Assembly (NCBI RefSeq): GCF_900103805.1
Contig: NZ_FNIB01000016.1
Coordinates: forward strand, 1 to 62,151
DNA length: 62,151 nt
Direction of reading: 5' to 3'
Origin: Cryobacterium flavum
GTDB taxonomy: Bacteria; Actinomycetota; Actinomycetes; Actinomycetales; Microbacteriaceae
Shown: positions 8,186 through 16,106 of the stretch, piece by piece
How positions within the stretch are numbered: the first letter of the stretch is position 1
Layout of the letters: every line of letters starts with the position of its first letter
Notes under the pieces: generated by a model
The model's database searches: none
What the model was told of the DNA's origin: nothing
Seen by the model: only the letters and a program-made list of their open reading frames with translations
Program-made: the position numbers and the translations under genes

Positions 8186-8237
8186 GCCACTCCCTAGGAA
8201 ACTCACTTGTGAGTAACTCGGGGAGTGGCCTTTTTTT
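8186..8237 (+). terminator. Rho-independent terminator
   Basis: Arms GCCACTCCC (8186-8194) and GGGAGTGGC (8221-8229) are followed by seven T residues. A second perfect stem, ACTCAC/GTGAGT, lies in the loop. It fits transcription from the tRNA-like sequence just upstream. Confidence 0.85.
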
Positions 8238-8326
8238 ATGCTCGCCACTCTCACTCGACAATTTTGGGGGGTGTGGCGGGGTCGCAACCGCTCAAAGTTG
8301 TCCAGTGAGCGGCCAGCTAGGCTCGA

Positions 8327-8806
8327 ATGATGACCACGCGCACCGTTCTGATCCTGCTCGACGTCGACGGGGTGCTCAACCCGCGGGTCGTCAACCAGAG
8401 GCTTGTGCTCGATCCACCCCGCGCAGAACTGGTGCGGCGGCTGGCCAAACTCGGATCCATCGTGTGGGCTACCACCTGGTCGCCGACACACACGTTTCAC
8501 CTGACCCGGGATCTTGGCTTATCGTCGGACACCGAGGGCATCGCTTTTCCGCGCAATCTGCACTTCGACCCGTCAGCGCCCGCACCCACCGCGAAGCTGC
8601 ACTGGGTCGCCCGCTGGCTGGCCAGGCAGGATCCGCAGCCCGACGCGGTGATCTGGATCGACGATATCCTGCGCCACGATGCCGTCGGCTGGGCCGACGC
8701 GCAGGCGCGGCCCACACTCCTGGTGCAGCCCGAGATGGACATCGGGCTCACGGCCGCGCACGTCGACGATGTGCGGCACTTCATCGAGGGCCTCGCTTCG
8801 TCCTGA
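8327..8806 (+). CDS. HAD-fold protein (SAK-type HAD domain)
   Basis: A 159-residue protein. LLDVDGVLNP at residues 9-18 is the HAD-superfamily motif I with both Asp residues. WATTWSP (motif II region, Thr) and VIWIDDI (motif IV Asp pair) follow in order. The length and pattern match the small HAD domain named for the Swiss Army Knife RNA-repair proteins, which in Actinobacteria is often a stand-alone gene. It probably hydrolyses a phosphate ester; the substrate is unknown. Two adjacent ATG codons can start it. It converges with sugE, leaving only 4 bp between the stops. Confidence 0.75.
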   Translation: MMTTRTVLILLDVDGVLNPRVVNQRLVLDPPRAELVRRLAKLGSIVWATTWSPTHTFHLTRDLGLSSDTEGIAFPRNLHFDPSAPAPTAKLHWVARWLARQDPQPDAVIWIDDILRHDAVGWADAQARPTLLVQPEMDIGLTAAHVDDVRHFIEGLASS

Positions 8807-8810
8807 GTGT

Positions 8811-9134
8811 TCAGTGCGCGCCGTCGACGAGCTTGAGCCCGACGATGCAGCCGATCAGGCCGAGCAGCAGGGCGATCTTCAGCCAGGACACGCTCGCATC
8901 CCCCGTGACCATCGCCCAGGTGACCGTGAGTGCCGCTCCGATGCCGACCCAGACGGCATAAGCCGTTCCGATCGGAATCTCCCGCATCGCCCAGGCCAGG
9001 CCGGTCATGCTGAGCGCGAGTGCCCCGCCGAAGATGACGGTCGGCCACAACTTGGTGAACCCCTCGGATTTACCAAGCGCCGTCGCCCAGACCGCTTCCA
9101 GAACTCCGGACACAATAAGCAGAATCCACGACAT
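8811..9134 (-). CDS. sugE: Guanidinium exporter SugE/Gdx (SMR family)
   Basis: A 107-residue small multidrug resistance protein with four hydrophobic helices. The central Glu of helix 1 (GVLEAVWATALG) and the GTAYAVWVGIGA signature of helix 3 mark the SugE/Gdx branch rather than EmrE. It works as an antiparallel dimer in the membrane and exchanges guanidinium for protons. The start was chosen at 9134 because a GAGGAG ribosome site precedes it and the SMR fold begins there. A longer open frame to 9380 is not coding. A guanidine-III riboswitch sits immediately upstream, which supports the substrate strongly and predicts induction by guanidine. Confidence 0.93.
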   Translation of the reverse strand: MSWILLIVSGVLEAVWATALGKSEGFTKLWPTVIFGGALALSMTGLAWAMREIPIGTAYAVWVGIGAALTVTWAMVTGDASVSWLKIALLLGLIGCIVGLKLVDGAH

Positions 9135-9148
9135 GACTAATACTCCTC

Positions 9149-9190
9149 GGCCAGTCTTGTCTTGTGCCGGGTACTGATCCGTCGTCCGGG
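9149..9190 (-). promoter_or_regulatory. Guanidine-III (ykkC-III) riboswitch
   Basis: Read on the minus strand, the segment has the class's conserved blocks in order: CCGGACGA, then GTACCCGG, then ACAAGACAAGAC. The CCGG/CCGG helix and the second helix (CAG...CTG) can form the known pseudoknot of this short class. It ends one base before the GAGGAG ribosome site of sugE, so it probably acts by exposing or hiding that site. Guanidine-III riboswitches are known mainly from Actinobacteria and commonly precede SugE-type exporters. Confidence 0.85.
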
Positions 9191-9263
9191 GCCGCGCATC
9201 GCGACCTGCTTCGACCTTAGGCACAACCACTGTGCAAACGATGTGCAGAACCGCGTCCCGCCT

Positions 9264-9291
9264 CGAAACGGATGCCGCGGCATCCGTTTCG
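9264..9291. repeat. 28-bp perfect palindrome built on CGGATGC
   Basis: The 14-base arm CGAAACGGATGCCG is followed directly by its exact complement. It lies about 75 bp upstream of the guanidine riboswitch and may be a promoter-proximal operator. It contains two copies of the heptamer that is over-represented across the window. Confidence 0.85.
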
Positions 9292-9407
9292 CGCGCCCGT
9301 CTGCTGCGCAGGCTGTCGTTTTCTGCTCGCGCGAGTGGCCGGCCAGCAGCACAAGCAATCAGCGACAGCTGTCGCATCATTGCACCGCGCAGCCGCGGCT
9401 ACGGCGG

Positions 9408-10457
9408 CTAGGCCACGAACGCCCGGTAGGCCGCATCGTTTGCGCGCAGTACGCGCAGCACGTTCTCGGAGCCGAGCTTGGCGAGTTCGGCGTCGGTCCA
9501 GCCGCGCCGCTCGAGCTCGGTGAACAGGTTGGGGTAGTCCGCCACGGTGGCGAGCCCGACTGGCATGTCCGGGCAGCCGTCGAAGTCGCCACCGAGACCG
9601 ATGTGATCGACTCCGGCCACGCTTCGGGCGTGCTCCACATGGTCAGCAACGTGCGCCACGGTGATCTGCGGCTTCTCCGCCACCGAACCGTTGTCTTCCC
9701 AGCGTCGATAGTCGGCCGAGATGAAGGCCGGCACGAAGGTGATCATCTGAACGCCGCCGTTGGCGGCGAGCTGACTGAGAATCGCATCGGGCACGTTGCG
9801 AGGGTGCGGGTTCAGGGCATAGCACGAAGAGTGGCTGAAGAGAACGGGGAGCGTTGAGGCATCGAGGGCGTCCTGCATGGTGGCAGCCGAAACATGGGAC
9901 AGGTCGACCATCATTCCGATGCGGTTCATCTCGGCGATGACGACCCGGCCACGCTCGTTGATGCCGTCGTGGGTCACCTCGCCGGCAGCCGCGTCGGCCC
10001 ACTCGGTTGACGAGTTCCAGGTGAGCGTCATATAACGCACGCCCAACCGGGCGTACTCGCGCAGTACCGCGAGAGAGTTGTTCATCTGGTTGCCGCCCTC
10101 AACCCCGAGGAGCGATGCAATTTTTCCGCCGTGCCGTGCACGCTCAACGTCGTCGGCGGTGACGGCCCGCTCGAAATCGTCGGGGTAGGCGGCAATCAGG
10201 CGGTGAATAAAGTCGATCTGCTCCAGCGTCGCCTGCACCGAATCGGTGCCCTCAAGGTCGGTGTGCACCCACACCGACCAGAACTGCCCCTGCACACCTC
10301 CGCGCCGTAATTTGGGGACATCCGTTTGCAAATGATTGCGGGCAGAATCCTGCTCGGAGTCCAGCCCGGCAACGGAATAGTCTCTATGCTCGCGGCATGC
10401 CCAGGCGAGGTCGTTATGCCCGTCAATAACGTCAAATTTCGGTTTTCTTACGGTCAT
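9408..10457 (-). CDS. Membrane-dipeptidase family protein (peptidase M19)
   Basis: A 349-residue protein with the M19 metal centre in order: DGHNDL near residue 11 (zinc His and Asp), GVEGG around 118 (bridging Glu), VDLSHVS and FSHSS (His ligands), and GGDFDGCPD near 290 (Asp). M19 enzymes hydrolyse dipeptides and some beta-lactams using two zinc ions. The bacterial actinobacterial members are cytoplasmic, and no signal peptide is seen here. I chose the ATG at 10457 (MTVRKPKFDVIDGHND), which begins right at the fold. It is a single gene reading away from the exopolysaccharide locus. Confidence 0.88.
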   Translation of the reverse strand: MTVRKPKFDVIDGHNDLAWACREHRDYSVAGLDSEQDSARNHLQTDVPKLRRGGVQGQFWSVWVHTDLEGTDSVQATLEQIDFIHRLIAAYPDDFERAVTADDVERARHGGKIASLLGVEGGNQMNNSLAVLREYARLGVRYMTLTWNSSTEWADAAAGEVTHDGINERGRVVIAEMNRIGMMVDLSHVSAATMQDALDASTLPVLFSHSSCYALNPHPRNVPDAILSQLAANGGVQMITFVPAFISADYRRWEDNGSVAEKPQITVAHVADHVEHARSVAGVDHIGLGGDFDGCPDMPVGLATVADYPNLFTELERRGWTDAELAKLGSENVLRVLRANDAAYRAFVA

Positions 10458-10938
10458 GTGAACTCTTCCCGGCAATCGGTGCGAAATACCAGCCTAGGAC
10501 CCTCACCATCGGGCATTTAATGCGCTCGAGCCGGTTTGCCCCCTGGCAGTGCCTGCCTGATTTCTACCCGCAATTCCGGGCCTGACAGGGACGTCGGCCG
10601 CTCTCAGGGTGAACACGCCCAAATAGGTCCCCCCATACAGGGCATTTTGACCCCCATTAAGGTTACAGCGCCGCCGACTTGAAACGGGGTAGTCTCTGCC
10701 AGTAAGTTGCTGAGAAAGAATCATCTTCATCCGCCGCGCCCCATCGAACGACAAGTGCCAGCATCGCCGCCTTGTCACTATGACCACCTGTTCCTGTAAA
10801 CCCGACTGCAGGGAATGAAAACGTGACATTTATTCCACCCCGCCGAACCACCCCCAGAACCCGCGACACGCGCCCTCGCACCACAACCACGACGACACCC
10901 GGCACCACTTCCAGTTCGATCGCAGGGGGGAATGACGC
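10458..10938. other. Leader region of the exopolysaccharide locus
   Basis: About 480 bp between the dipeptidase and the first polysaccharide gene. It holds the weak C/G inverted repeat at 10628-10643 and a possible 39-codon leader frame at 10823-10942. Longer reverse-strand open frames here show no protein-like features. It is long enough to contain the main promoter of the locus. Confidence 0.5.
10628..10643. promoter_or_regulatory. C/G inverted repeat, exopolysaccharide locus (weak copy)
   Basis: CCCCCC-ATACA-GGG-C. It resembles the better copies at 14551, 19866, 24583, 25433 and 34660 and lies upstream of the initiating sugar transferase. It is the least symmetric of the six. Confidence 0.35.
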
Positions 10939-10942
10939 ATGA
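10823..10942 (+). CDS. Possible 39-codon leader peptide
   Basis: A GTG-initiated frame of 39 codons whose TGA stop overlaps the ATG of the sugar transferase gene (ATGA). It encodes an Arg/Thr/Pro-rich peptide with a run of six Thr residues. A CAGGGAATG purine stretch precedes the GTG. The overlapping stop-start suggests translational coupling, so it could be a leader that sets expression of the polysaccharide operon. It could also be chance. Confidence 0.35.
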   Translation: MTFIPPRRTTPRTRDTRPRTTTTTTPGTTSSSIAGGNDA

Positions 10943-12486
10943 GTGAATCAGATTCGCCCGCCTCTTTCACGCAATCCCTGCCCCTTCGGCGTACCGCCAA
11001 ACTCCGACTCGTTGACCAGACAGCGTCCGCGCCGGCCGACATCGCGGTGGACACCCCCTCGTCAGGGCTGATTTGGGCTCGGCGGTACCGCACCAAGCTG
11101 CGACTGACCGATGTCGTAGTCATTATTCTCGCGGTCGGTAGCGCACTGGTCTTTCGGTTCGGCGTGGACGGCATTCCGGCCGTTCCTGGATCGTTCAGCG
11201 CCAACTACTGGCTCGTGTCGCTGCTCATCGTGGCGACCTGGCTCACAACCCTCGAGCTCTTCCATACCAGGGACTCCCGCGTCGTGGGTGTTGGAGCGAG
11301 CGAGTACAAACAGGTCATCAACGCCAGCGCCGTGACCTTCGGCATGCTGGCCATCGTTTTTCTGATCGTTCACATCGATATCGCCCGGCTCTATTTCGTG
11401 CTGGCGCTTCCTATCGGAATTGTTGCGCTCGTTCTCGAACGGTGGCTGTGGCGCAAGTGGCTGCTGCACCAGCGCAGGTTCGGCCACTACCTCTCCCGCG
11501 TGATCGTCGTCGGCAATCGCGACGACGTGGAATACGTGGTCAGCCAGATCGACACCAAGTCCGGAGCCGCGTACTACATCGTCGGCGCAGCTCTGGAAGA
11601 CGGCATTGGTGACGAGATCTCGGCCGGCGAACGCATAGTGCCGATCGTGTCCGATTTCGAGCATGTCGCCGCGGCGGCCGCTGCCATGGGCGTCGACACG
11701 GTCATCGTTGCTGGGCAGCCCAGCGGCGGCAGTTCCTACATTCGCAACCTGGGTTGGGACCTCGAGGGCACCTCCGCGGAGCTTGTTCTGTCGAGCCGGC
11801 TAACGGATGTCGCTGGTCCCCGCATCCACTTTCGTCCGGTCGACGGCCTCCCGCTGATCCATGTCGAAATCCCCCGGTTCGAGGGGGGCCGCCACGCCCT
11901 CAAGCGCACTCTGGACATCGTAACGACGGCTGCCGCGATCGTGTTCTTGCTGCCCGTGCTCGCCGTGATCGCCGTACTCATCAAACTCGACAGCCCGGGC
12001 CCGGTCCTCTTTCGGCAGGAACGGTGCGGCCGCAACGGACAGACCTTCCGCATGATCAAATTCCGCTCGATGGTGCAGACCGCTGAGGACGACCTGGCTG
12101 GCCTGCTCGACCAGAACGAGGCATCCGGGGTGCTGTTCAAGATTCGCAATGACCCTCGGATCACCAAGATCGGCCGCGTGCTGCGCAAGTACTCGCTCGA
12201 TGAGCTGCCTCAGCTGTGGAATATCTTCGTTGGCGAGATGAGCTTGGTCGGGCCACGCCCGCCGCTGCCCGAAGAAGTTCAGGTCTACGAAACCCACGTG
12301 CACCGCCGCCTGTACATCAAGCCCGGCCTGACCGGCATGTGGCAGGTCAACGGGCGGTCCAATCTCAGCTGGGAAGACAGCGTCCGGCTCGACCTGTACT
12401 ACGTCGAGAACTGGTCCCTGACCGGCGACCTGATGATCATTTGGCGCACCTTTAAGACCGTCATTCAACCAGTAGGGGCATATTGA
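10939..12486 (+). CDS. Exopolysaccharide initiating sugar-phosphate transferase
   Basis: A 515-residue polyprenyl glycosylphosphotransferase of the WbaP/CpsE type. The N-terminal part has about four membrane helices (residues 45-170), then a cytoplasmic nucleotide-binding-like domain. The C-terminal catalytic domain starts at KRTLDIVTTAAA (about 323) and has the motifs SPGPVLFRQERCGRNG, FRMIKFRSM, LDELPQLWN and GEMSLVGPRPP. It moves a sugar-1-phosphate from a UDP-sugar to undecaprenyl phosphate, which starts each repeat unit. It is the first gene of the locus, preceded by a GGGGGG ribosome site, and the glycosyltransferase after it starts two bases after its stop. Confidence 0.93.
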   Translation: MSESDSPASFTQSLPLRRTAKLRLVDQTASAPADIAVDTPSSGLIWARRYRTKLRLTDVVVIILAVGSALVFRFGVDGIPAVPGSFSANYWLVSLLIVATWLTTLELFHTRDSRVVGVGASEYKQVINASAVTFGMLAIVFLIVHIDIARLYFVLALPIGIVALVLERWLWRKWLLHQRRFGHYLSRVIVVGNRDDVEYVVSQIDTKSGAAYYIVGAALEDGIGDEISAGERIVPIVSDFEHVAAAAAAMGVDTVIVAGQPSGGSSYIRNLGWDLEGTSAELVLSSRLTDVAGPRIHFRPVDGLPLIHVEIPRFEGGRHALKRTLDIVTTAAAIVFLLPVLAVIAVLIKLDSPGPVLFRQERCGRNGQTFRMIKFRSMVQTAEDDLAGLLDQNEASGVLFKIRNDPRITKIGRVLRKYSLDELPQLWNIFVGEMSLVGPRPPLPEEVQVYETHVHRRLYIKPGLTGMWQVNGRSNLSWEDSVRLDLYYVENWSLTGDLMIIWRTFKTVIQPVGAY

Positions 12487-12487
12487 C

Positions 12488-13741
12488 ATGACCGCGGGCA
12501 TCGAACACACTGCGCCCACCAGCCACCGGCGTCTGAGCATCGCAATGATCGGTACCCGCGGCGTTCCCGCAGCCTACGGCGGTTTTGAAACGGCCGTCGA
12601 GGAGATTGGTCGGCGACTCGTTGACCGCGGCCACGACGTGACCGTCTATTGTCGCCGCACGACCCAGCCGGTGCCGAAAGAGTACCTCGGCATGAAACTG
12701 GTCGAGCTGCCGGCGCTGCGCCACAAGATTCTCGAGACCCTGAGCCACACCGGGTTGTCGGTTCTGCACGCGACCCTGCACCGTCCGGCCGATGTCGCGT
12801 TCGTGTTCAATGCCGCCAACGCTCCGTTCGTTCCGCTGCTGCGCCTGCGCGGCATCCCGAGCGTCGTGCACGTCGACGGACTCGAATGGAAGCGCGACAA
12901 ATGGGGCGGCGCCGGTCGCCGCTACTACCGCTGGGCCGAGGAAGTCTCGGTGCGCGAAGCGGATGCCCTCATCGCCGACGCGCAGGGAATCGTCGACTAC
13001 TACCGGGACGAGTTTTCCATCCCGACCGAACTGATCTCCTACGGCACCCGAATTCTGCACGACACCCCGACTGATCGGCTCGCCGAACTCGGACTCCGCC
13101 CCGGCGGCTACCACCTCGTCGTCGCCCGGTTTGAACCGGAAAACCACGTCGACATCATTGTCGAGGGATATCGCGCGAGCGACGCGCGCCTCCCGCTGGT
13201 TGTCGTTGGCTCCGCGCCCTACGCGGCCGGCCACACCAACCGCATCAGTGACTTGGCCACATCCGATTCCCGCATTCGCATGCTGGGCAGTGTGTGGGAC
13301 CAGAATCAGCTGGACCAGCTCTATACGCACGCCGCCACCTACGTGCACGGCCACTCGGTGGGCGGTACGAATCCGTCGCTGCTGCGGGCGATGGGTGCCG
13401 GAACCAAGGTCATCGCGTGGGACGTCGTGTTCAATCGTGAGGTCCTCGGCAGCGATGGCGCCTACTTCTCGCGGGCCGATTCTCTCAGTGGCCTGATCGA
13501 AGATTCCGAGCTGAACCCCGAGCAGGTCGCCGCGGTCGCGGCGGCGCTGCAACAGCGGGCCGAGCAGTTGTACAACTGGGACAGCGTCGCGGCCAGCTAC
13601 GAAAGACTCGCTCGGCGGGTGGCCGTAGGCTACAGCACCCATCACCAGAGCAGCGGCCGGGCTGGAGTCTCAACGTGGAGCCTTCCCGACAGCATGAAAC
13701 GCCAACCGTCAACCGCACCGTCCAGGGGGATCACCTCATGA
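12488..13741 (+). CDS. Glycosyltransferase with DUF1972 N-terminal domain
   Basis: A 417-residue GT-B enzyme. The N-terminal signature IGTRGVPAAYGGFETAVEE (residues 20-38) is diagnostic for DUF1972, a domain found in rhamnosyl-type transferases of polysaccharide loci. The C-terminal GT4 domain has GGTNPSLLRAMGAGTKVIAWD with the donor-binding pattern. It probably adds the second sugar after the initiating transferase upstream. Its stop overlaps the start of the CDP-alcohol phosphatidyltransferase (ATGA at 13738-13741), so the two are translationally coupled. Confidence 0.9.
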   Translation: MTAGIEHTAPTSHRRLSIAMIGTRGVPAAYGGFETAVEEIGRRLVDRGHDVTVYCRRTTQPVPKEYLGMKLVELPALRHKILETLSHTGLSVLHATLHRPADVAFVFNAANAPFVPLLRLRGIPSVVHVDGLEWKRDKWGGAGRRYYRWAEEVSVREADALIADAQGIVDYYRDEFSIPTELISYGTRILHDTPTDRLAELGLRPGGYHLVVARFEPENHVDIIVEGYRASDARLPLVVVGSAPYAAGHTNRISDLATSDSRIRMLGSVWDQNQLDQLYTHAATYVHGHSVGGTNPSLLRAMGAGTKVIAWDVVFNREVLGSDGAYFSRADSLSGLIEDSELNPEQVAAVAAALQQRAEQLYNWDSVAASYERLARRVAVGYSTHHQSSGRAGVSTWSLPDSMKRQPSTAPSRGITS

Positions 13742-14511
13742 CCAGTACCCCGGCCCACGCCACTGCCTCGACGGAAACGTACTTTGACACCGTGCGTCGT
13801 TTGTCGTCCGCCCAGAAGACGGCGGCCCGCGGTGCCCCGCCCTACTCCGTCTATGTCAACCGCCGGGTTGGTCGCTACCTCGCGGCGGGCGCGTTTCGCT
13901 TAGGCCTGACTCCAAACAACGTCACGGCGATCAGTGCCGGCTTCACGTTCTGCGCGATCGGGCTGCTCGCGATCGGTGAGCCCAGTTGGTGGCTTGGACT
14001 CGTCGTGTGGCTGTTGCTGGCCATCGGGTACGCCTTCGACTCGGCCGACGGCCAGGTCGCGCGTCTGCGTGGTGGAGGCTCCCCCTCGGGCGAATGGCTC
14101 GACCACGTCGTTGACTCCATCAAGATCTCAACGCTGCACCTCGCGGTGCTCATTACGATGTTCACGCACTTTCCTCTGTCGAGCTCGATCTCGCTGCTCG
14201 TGCCGATCGGGTTTGCGGCCGTGGCCGCCGTGTCGTTCTTCGCCATGATCCTGAACGATCTGCTCAAAGCCAAGCACGCGCCAACGGCCGCCCTCTCCGC
14301 TGCCCCCCGCACCGTGGTGCGGTCGCTTCTTGGTCTTCCCACCGACTACGGTGTGCTTTGCCTCTCCTTCGTGCTGCTGGGCGCTCCGTTGGCCTTTTTC
14401 GGCTTGTATACCCTTCTCTTTGTCGCCAACGCGCTGTATCTCGCACTGGCGCTGGGTAAATGGTTTCGCGACATGACAGCGCTGGGTCGAGTGGACGTCG
14501 CGCGACCGTAG
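13738..14511 (+). CDS. CDP-alcohol phosphatidyltransferase family protein
   Basis: A 257-residue membrane protein with about six hydrophobic helices. The family signature is complete: DSADGQVARLRGG followed by GEWLDHVVD, which gives the four Asp residues in the pattern D-x2-D-G-x2-A-R-x8-G-x3-D-x3-D. Family enzymes move a phospho-alcohol from or to a CDP-linked donor within the membrane. Placed inside a polysaccharide locus with a TagD-like cytidylyltransferase gene at 28796, it may attach a polyol phosphate or make a lipid carrier rather than an ordinary phospholipid. The start ATG overlaps the previous stop; an upstream in-frame extension to 13675 lies inside the previous gene and is not used. 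Confidence 0.9.
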   Translation: MTSTPAHATASTETYFDTVRRLSSAQKTAARGAPPYSVYVNRRVGRYLAAGAFRLGLTPNNVTAISAGFTFCAIGLLAIGEPSWWLGLVVWLLLAIGYAFDSADGQVARLRGGGSPSGEWLDHVVDSIKISTLHLAVLITMFTHFPLSSSISLLVPIGFAAVAAVSFFAMILNDLLKAKHAPTAALSAAPRTVVRSLLGLPTDYGVLCLSFVLLGAPLAFFGLYTLLFVANALYLALALGKWFRDMTALGRVDVARP

Positions 14512-14550
14512 TCAGGCATCCGCTGCCCTCAGGCGCCAGCTCTGCCGTGT

Positions 14551-14564
14551 GCCCCCTTCTGGGG
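14551..14564. promoter_or_regulatory. C/G inverted repeat before the BY-kinase gene
   Basis: GCCCCC-TTCT-GGGG, 76 bp upstream of the GTG start at 14640, in the gap after the CDP-alcohol phosphatidyltransferase gene. It belongs to the set of similar repeats in the locus. Confidence 0.45.
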
Positions 14565-14639
14565 ATGCTCCCTCCCGCATTCAGAGGTGAGTTTTGGTCA
14601 TCTTGATTGTAGTGTGGGCGCAACCGGACGGAGAATGCT

Positions 14640-16106
14640 GTGGAACCAATCGACTATCTGAGGACCATCACGAGACGGTGGCTGCTCATTGTCATCGTGG
14701 GCATCCTCGGTGGGGCAGCCGGGTGGGGCTACGCGGCCACCCTGCCAGCCCAGTATCAGGCCACGAACAGCGTGTTCGTCACGAGCGATCGAGGTGAGAC
14801 CACGAGCGAACTTCTGCAAACGTCGACGTTCACGCAGAACCTCGTGCAGTCCTACGCACAGTTGGCGACGACGCCGACAGTGCTCGACCCGGTCATCAGC
14901 CGGCTCGGGTTGAACGTCTCCAGCCAGGCCCTCGCCGCGCGCGTGAGCGCCGTCACTCCCCTGAACACGGTATTCATCAATATCACCGTCACCAGTCGGT
15001 CGGCCCAGCAGTCCGTCGACCTGGCCGACGCAGTTTCCCAGTCGCTCGCCAACACGGTCGAGAGCCTGGCCCCGAAGGGCCCCGATAACCTGCCGTCGAT
15101 CACGGTCAAGACCGTCTCGCCCGCGCAGCTCCCCGGCGGTCCGTTCGCACCGAATACGCAGCTCATAGTTCTGACCGGCCTCCTGCTCGGGTTCGGCCTG
15201 GGCGTGCTGTATGCCCTGGCCCGTGAGGTGTTCGACACCCGGGTGAGTACGGAAAAGGACCTCGACCGGGTCTCCTCCGATCCGCTGCTGGGTATGGTCG
15301 GCTACAAACGCAGAAGCGACCCGGCCGGTCTGGTGATGCGGGTCATGCCGCACAGCGCACTCGCTGAGTCGTACCGCCGGGTGCGGGCCAACCTGGAATT
15401 CATCGACGTGGACCGCCCGCCGCGCAGCGCTGTCGTCACGTCGGCGGTCTCCAGGGATGGAAAATCCACCACAGCGATCAACCTGGCCCTCGCCATGGCT
15501 GAACGGTCGTCGCGCGTACTCCTGATCGATGCCGACCTTCGACGTCCGTCGATTGCCGAGCTCTGCGACCTCGAAGGCGACGTGGGCCTCACCACCATCC
15601 TGCTCGGCGATGTCGGGCCCGAGGACGCCATCGTGCGCTGGTCGGACGGCCTCGACGTGCTGCCATCCGGCGCCGTACCGCCCAACCCCGGGCAGGTACT
15701 CGGTTCGGACGCGATGAAGACCCTGATGAAGACCCTGCTGCAGGACTACGACTTCATCGTCATTGATTCCCCGCCCCTGCTTCCAGCAACGGATGCCCTC
15801 GGCCTGTCTCACCTCACCGATGGCGCCATCGTCGTTGCCCGGTACAAGTCGACCACCCGCCAGCAGCTCGCCACCACTCTCGAGTCCCTCGAAGCGGTCA
15901 ATGCGCGCATTCTGGGCATCGTCCTCAACCAGGTGCGCGAGCGCCGGGCCGAGGTCTACTACGGCCCGCTCGCCGCGGTAACCGGCCCGAGCGTGCCACC
16001 ATCGGTGCCAGCCAACCGGGTCACGGCCACGCGGGCACCGCGCACATCCTTCGACGAAGCTGGCCGCCGCAACTCGCGGTCGTCGGAATCGACGCGGTCG
16101 TCATAG
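14640..16106 (+). CDS. Fused Wzz domain/BY-type tyrosine autokinase
   Basis: A 488-residue chain-length regulator. Wzz-type membrane helices lie at residues 12-33 and 173-195 with an outer loop between them. The cytoplasmic kinase domain follows: Walker A SRDGKSTT (271-278), Walker A' LLIDADLRRP (294-303) and Walker B DFIVIDSPPL (371-380). BY-kinases control polymer length and export by cycles of autophosphorylation on a Tyr-rich tail. Here the tail after residue 440 is Ser/Arg/Pro-rich and holds only one Tyr pair (EVYYG), so tail phosphorylation looks minimal. The GTG start sits in a leader with an ACGGAGAA ribosome site. Its TAG stop overlaps the GTG of the next glycosyltransferase. Confidence 0.92.
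   Translation: MEPIDYLRTITRRWLLIVIVGILGGAAGWGYAATLPAQYQATNSVFVTSDRGETTSELLQTSTFTQNLVQSYAQLATTPTVLDPVISRLGLNVSSQALAARVSAVTPLNTVFINITVTSRSAQQSVDLADAVSQSLANTVESLAPKGPDNLPSITVKTVSPAQLPGGPFAPNTQLIVLTGLLLGFGLGVLYALAREVFDTRVSTEKDLDRVSSDPLLGMVGYKRRSDPAGLVMRVMPHSALAESYRRVRANLEFIDVDRPPRSAVVTSAVSRDGKSTTAINLALAMAERSSRVLLIDADLRRPSIAELCDLEGDVGLTTILLGDVGPEDAIVRWSDGLDVLPSGAVPPNPGQVLGSDAMKTLMKTLLQDYDFIVIDSPPLLPATDALGLSHLTDGAIVVARYKSTTRQQLATTLESLEAVNARILGIVLNQVRERRAEVYYGPLAAVTGPSVPPSVPANRVTATRAPRTSFDEAGRRNSRSSESTRSS

Noticed and set aside
10503..10829. 108-codon minus-strand frame before the polysaccharide locus
   Set aside because: No protein-like pattern, no ribosome site, and it crosses the likely promoter region.
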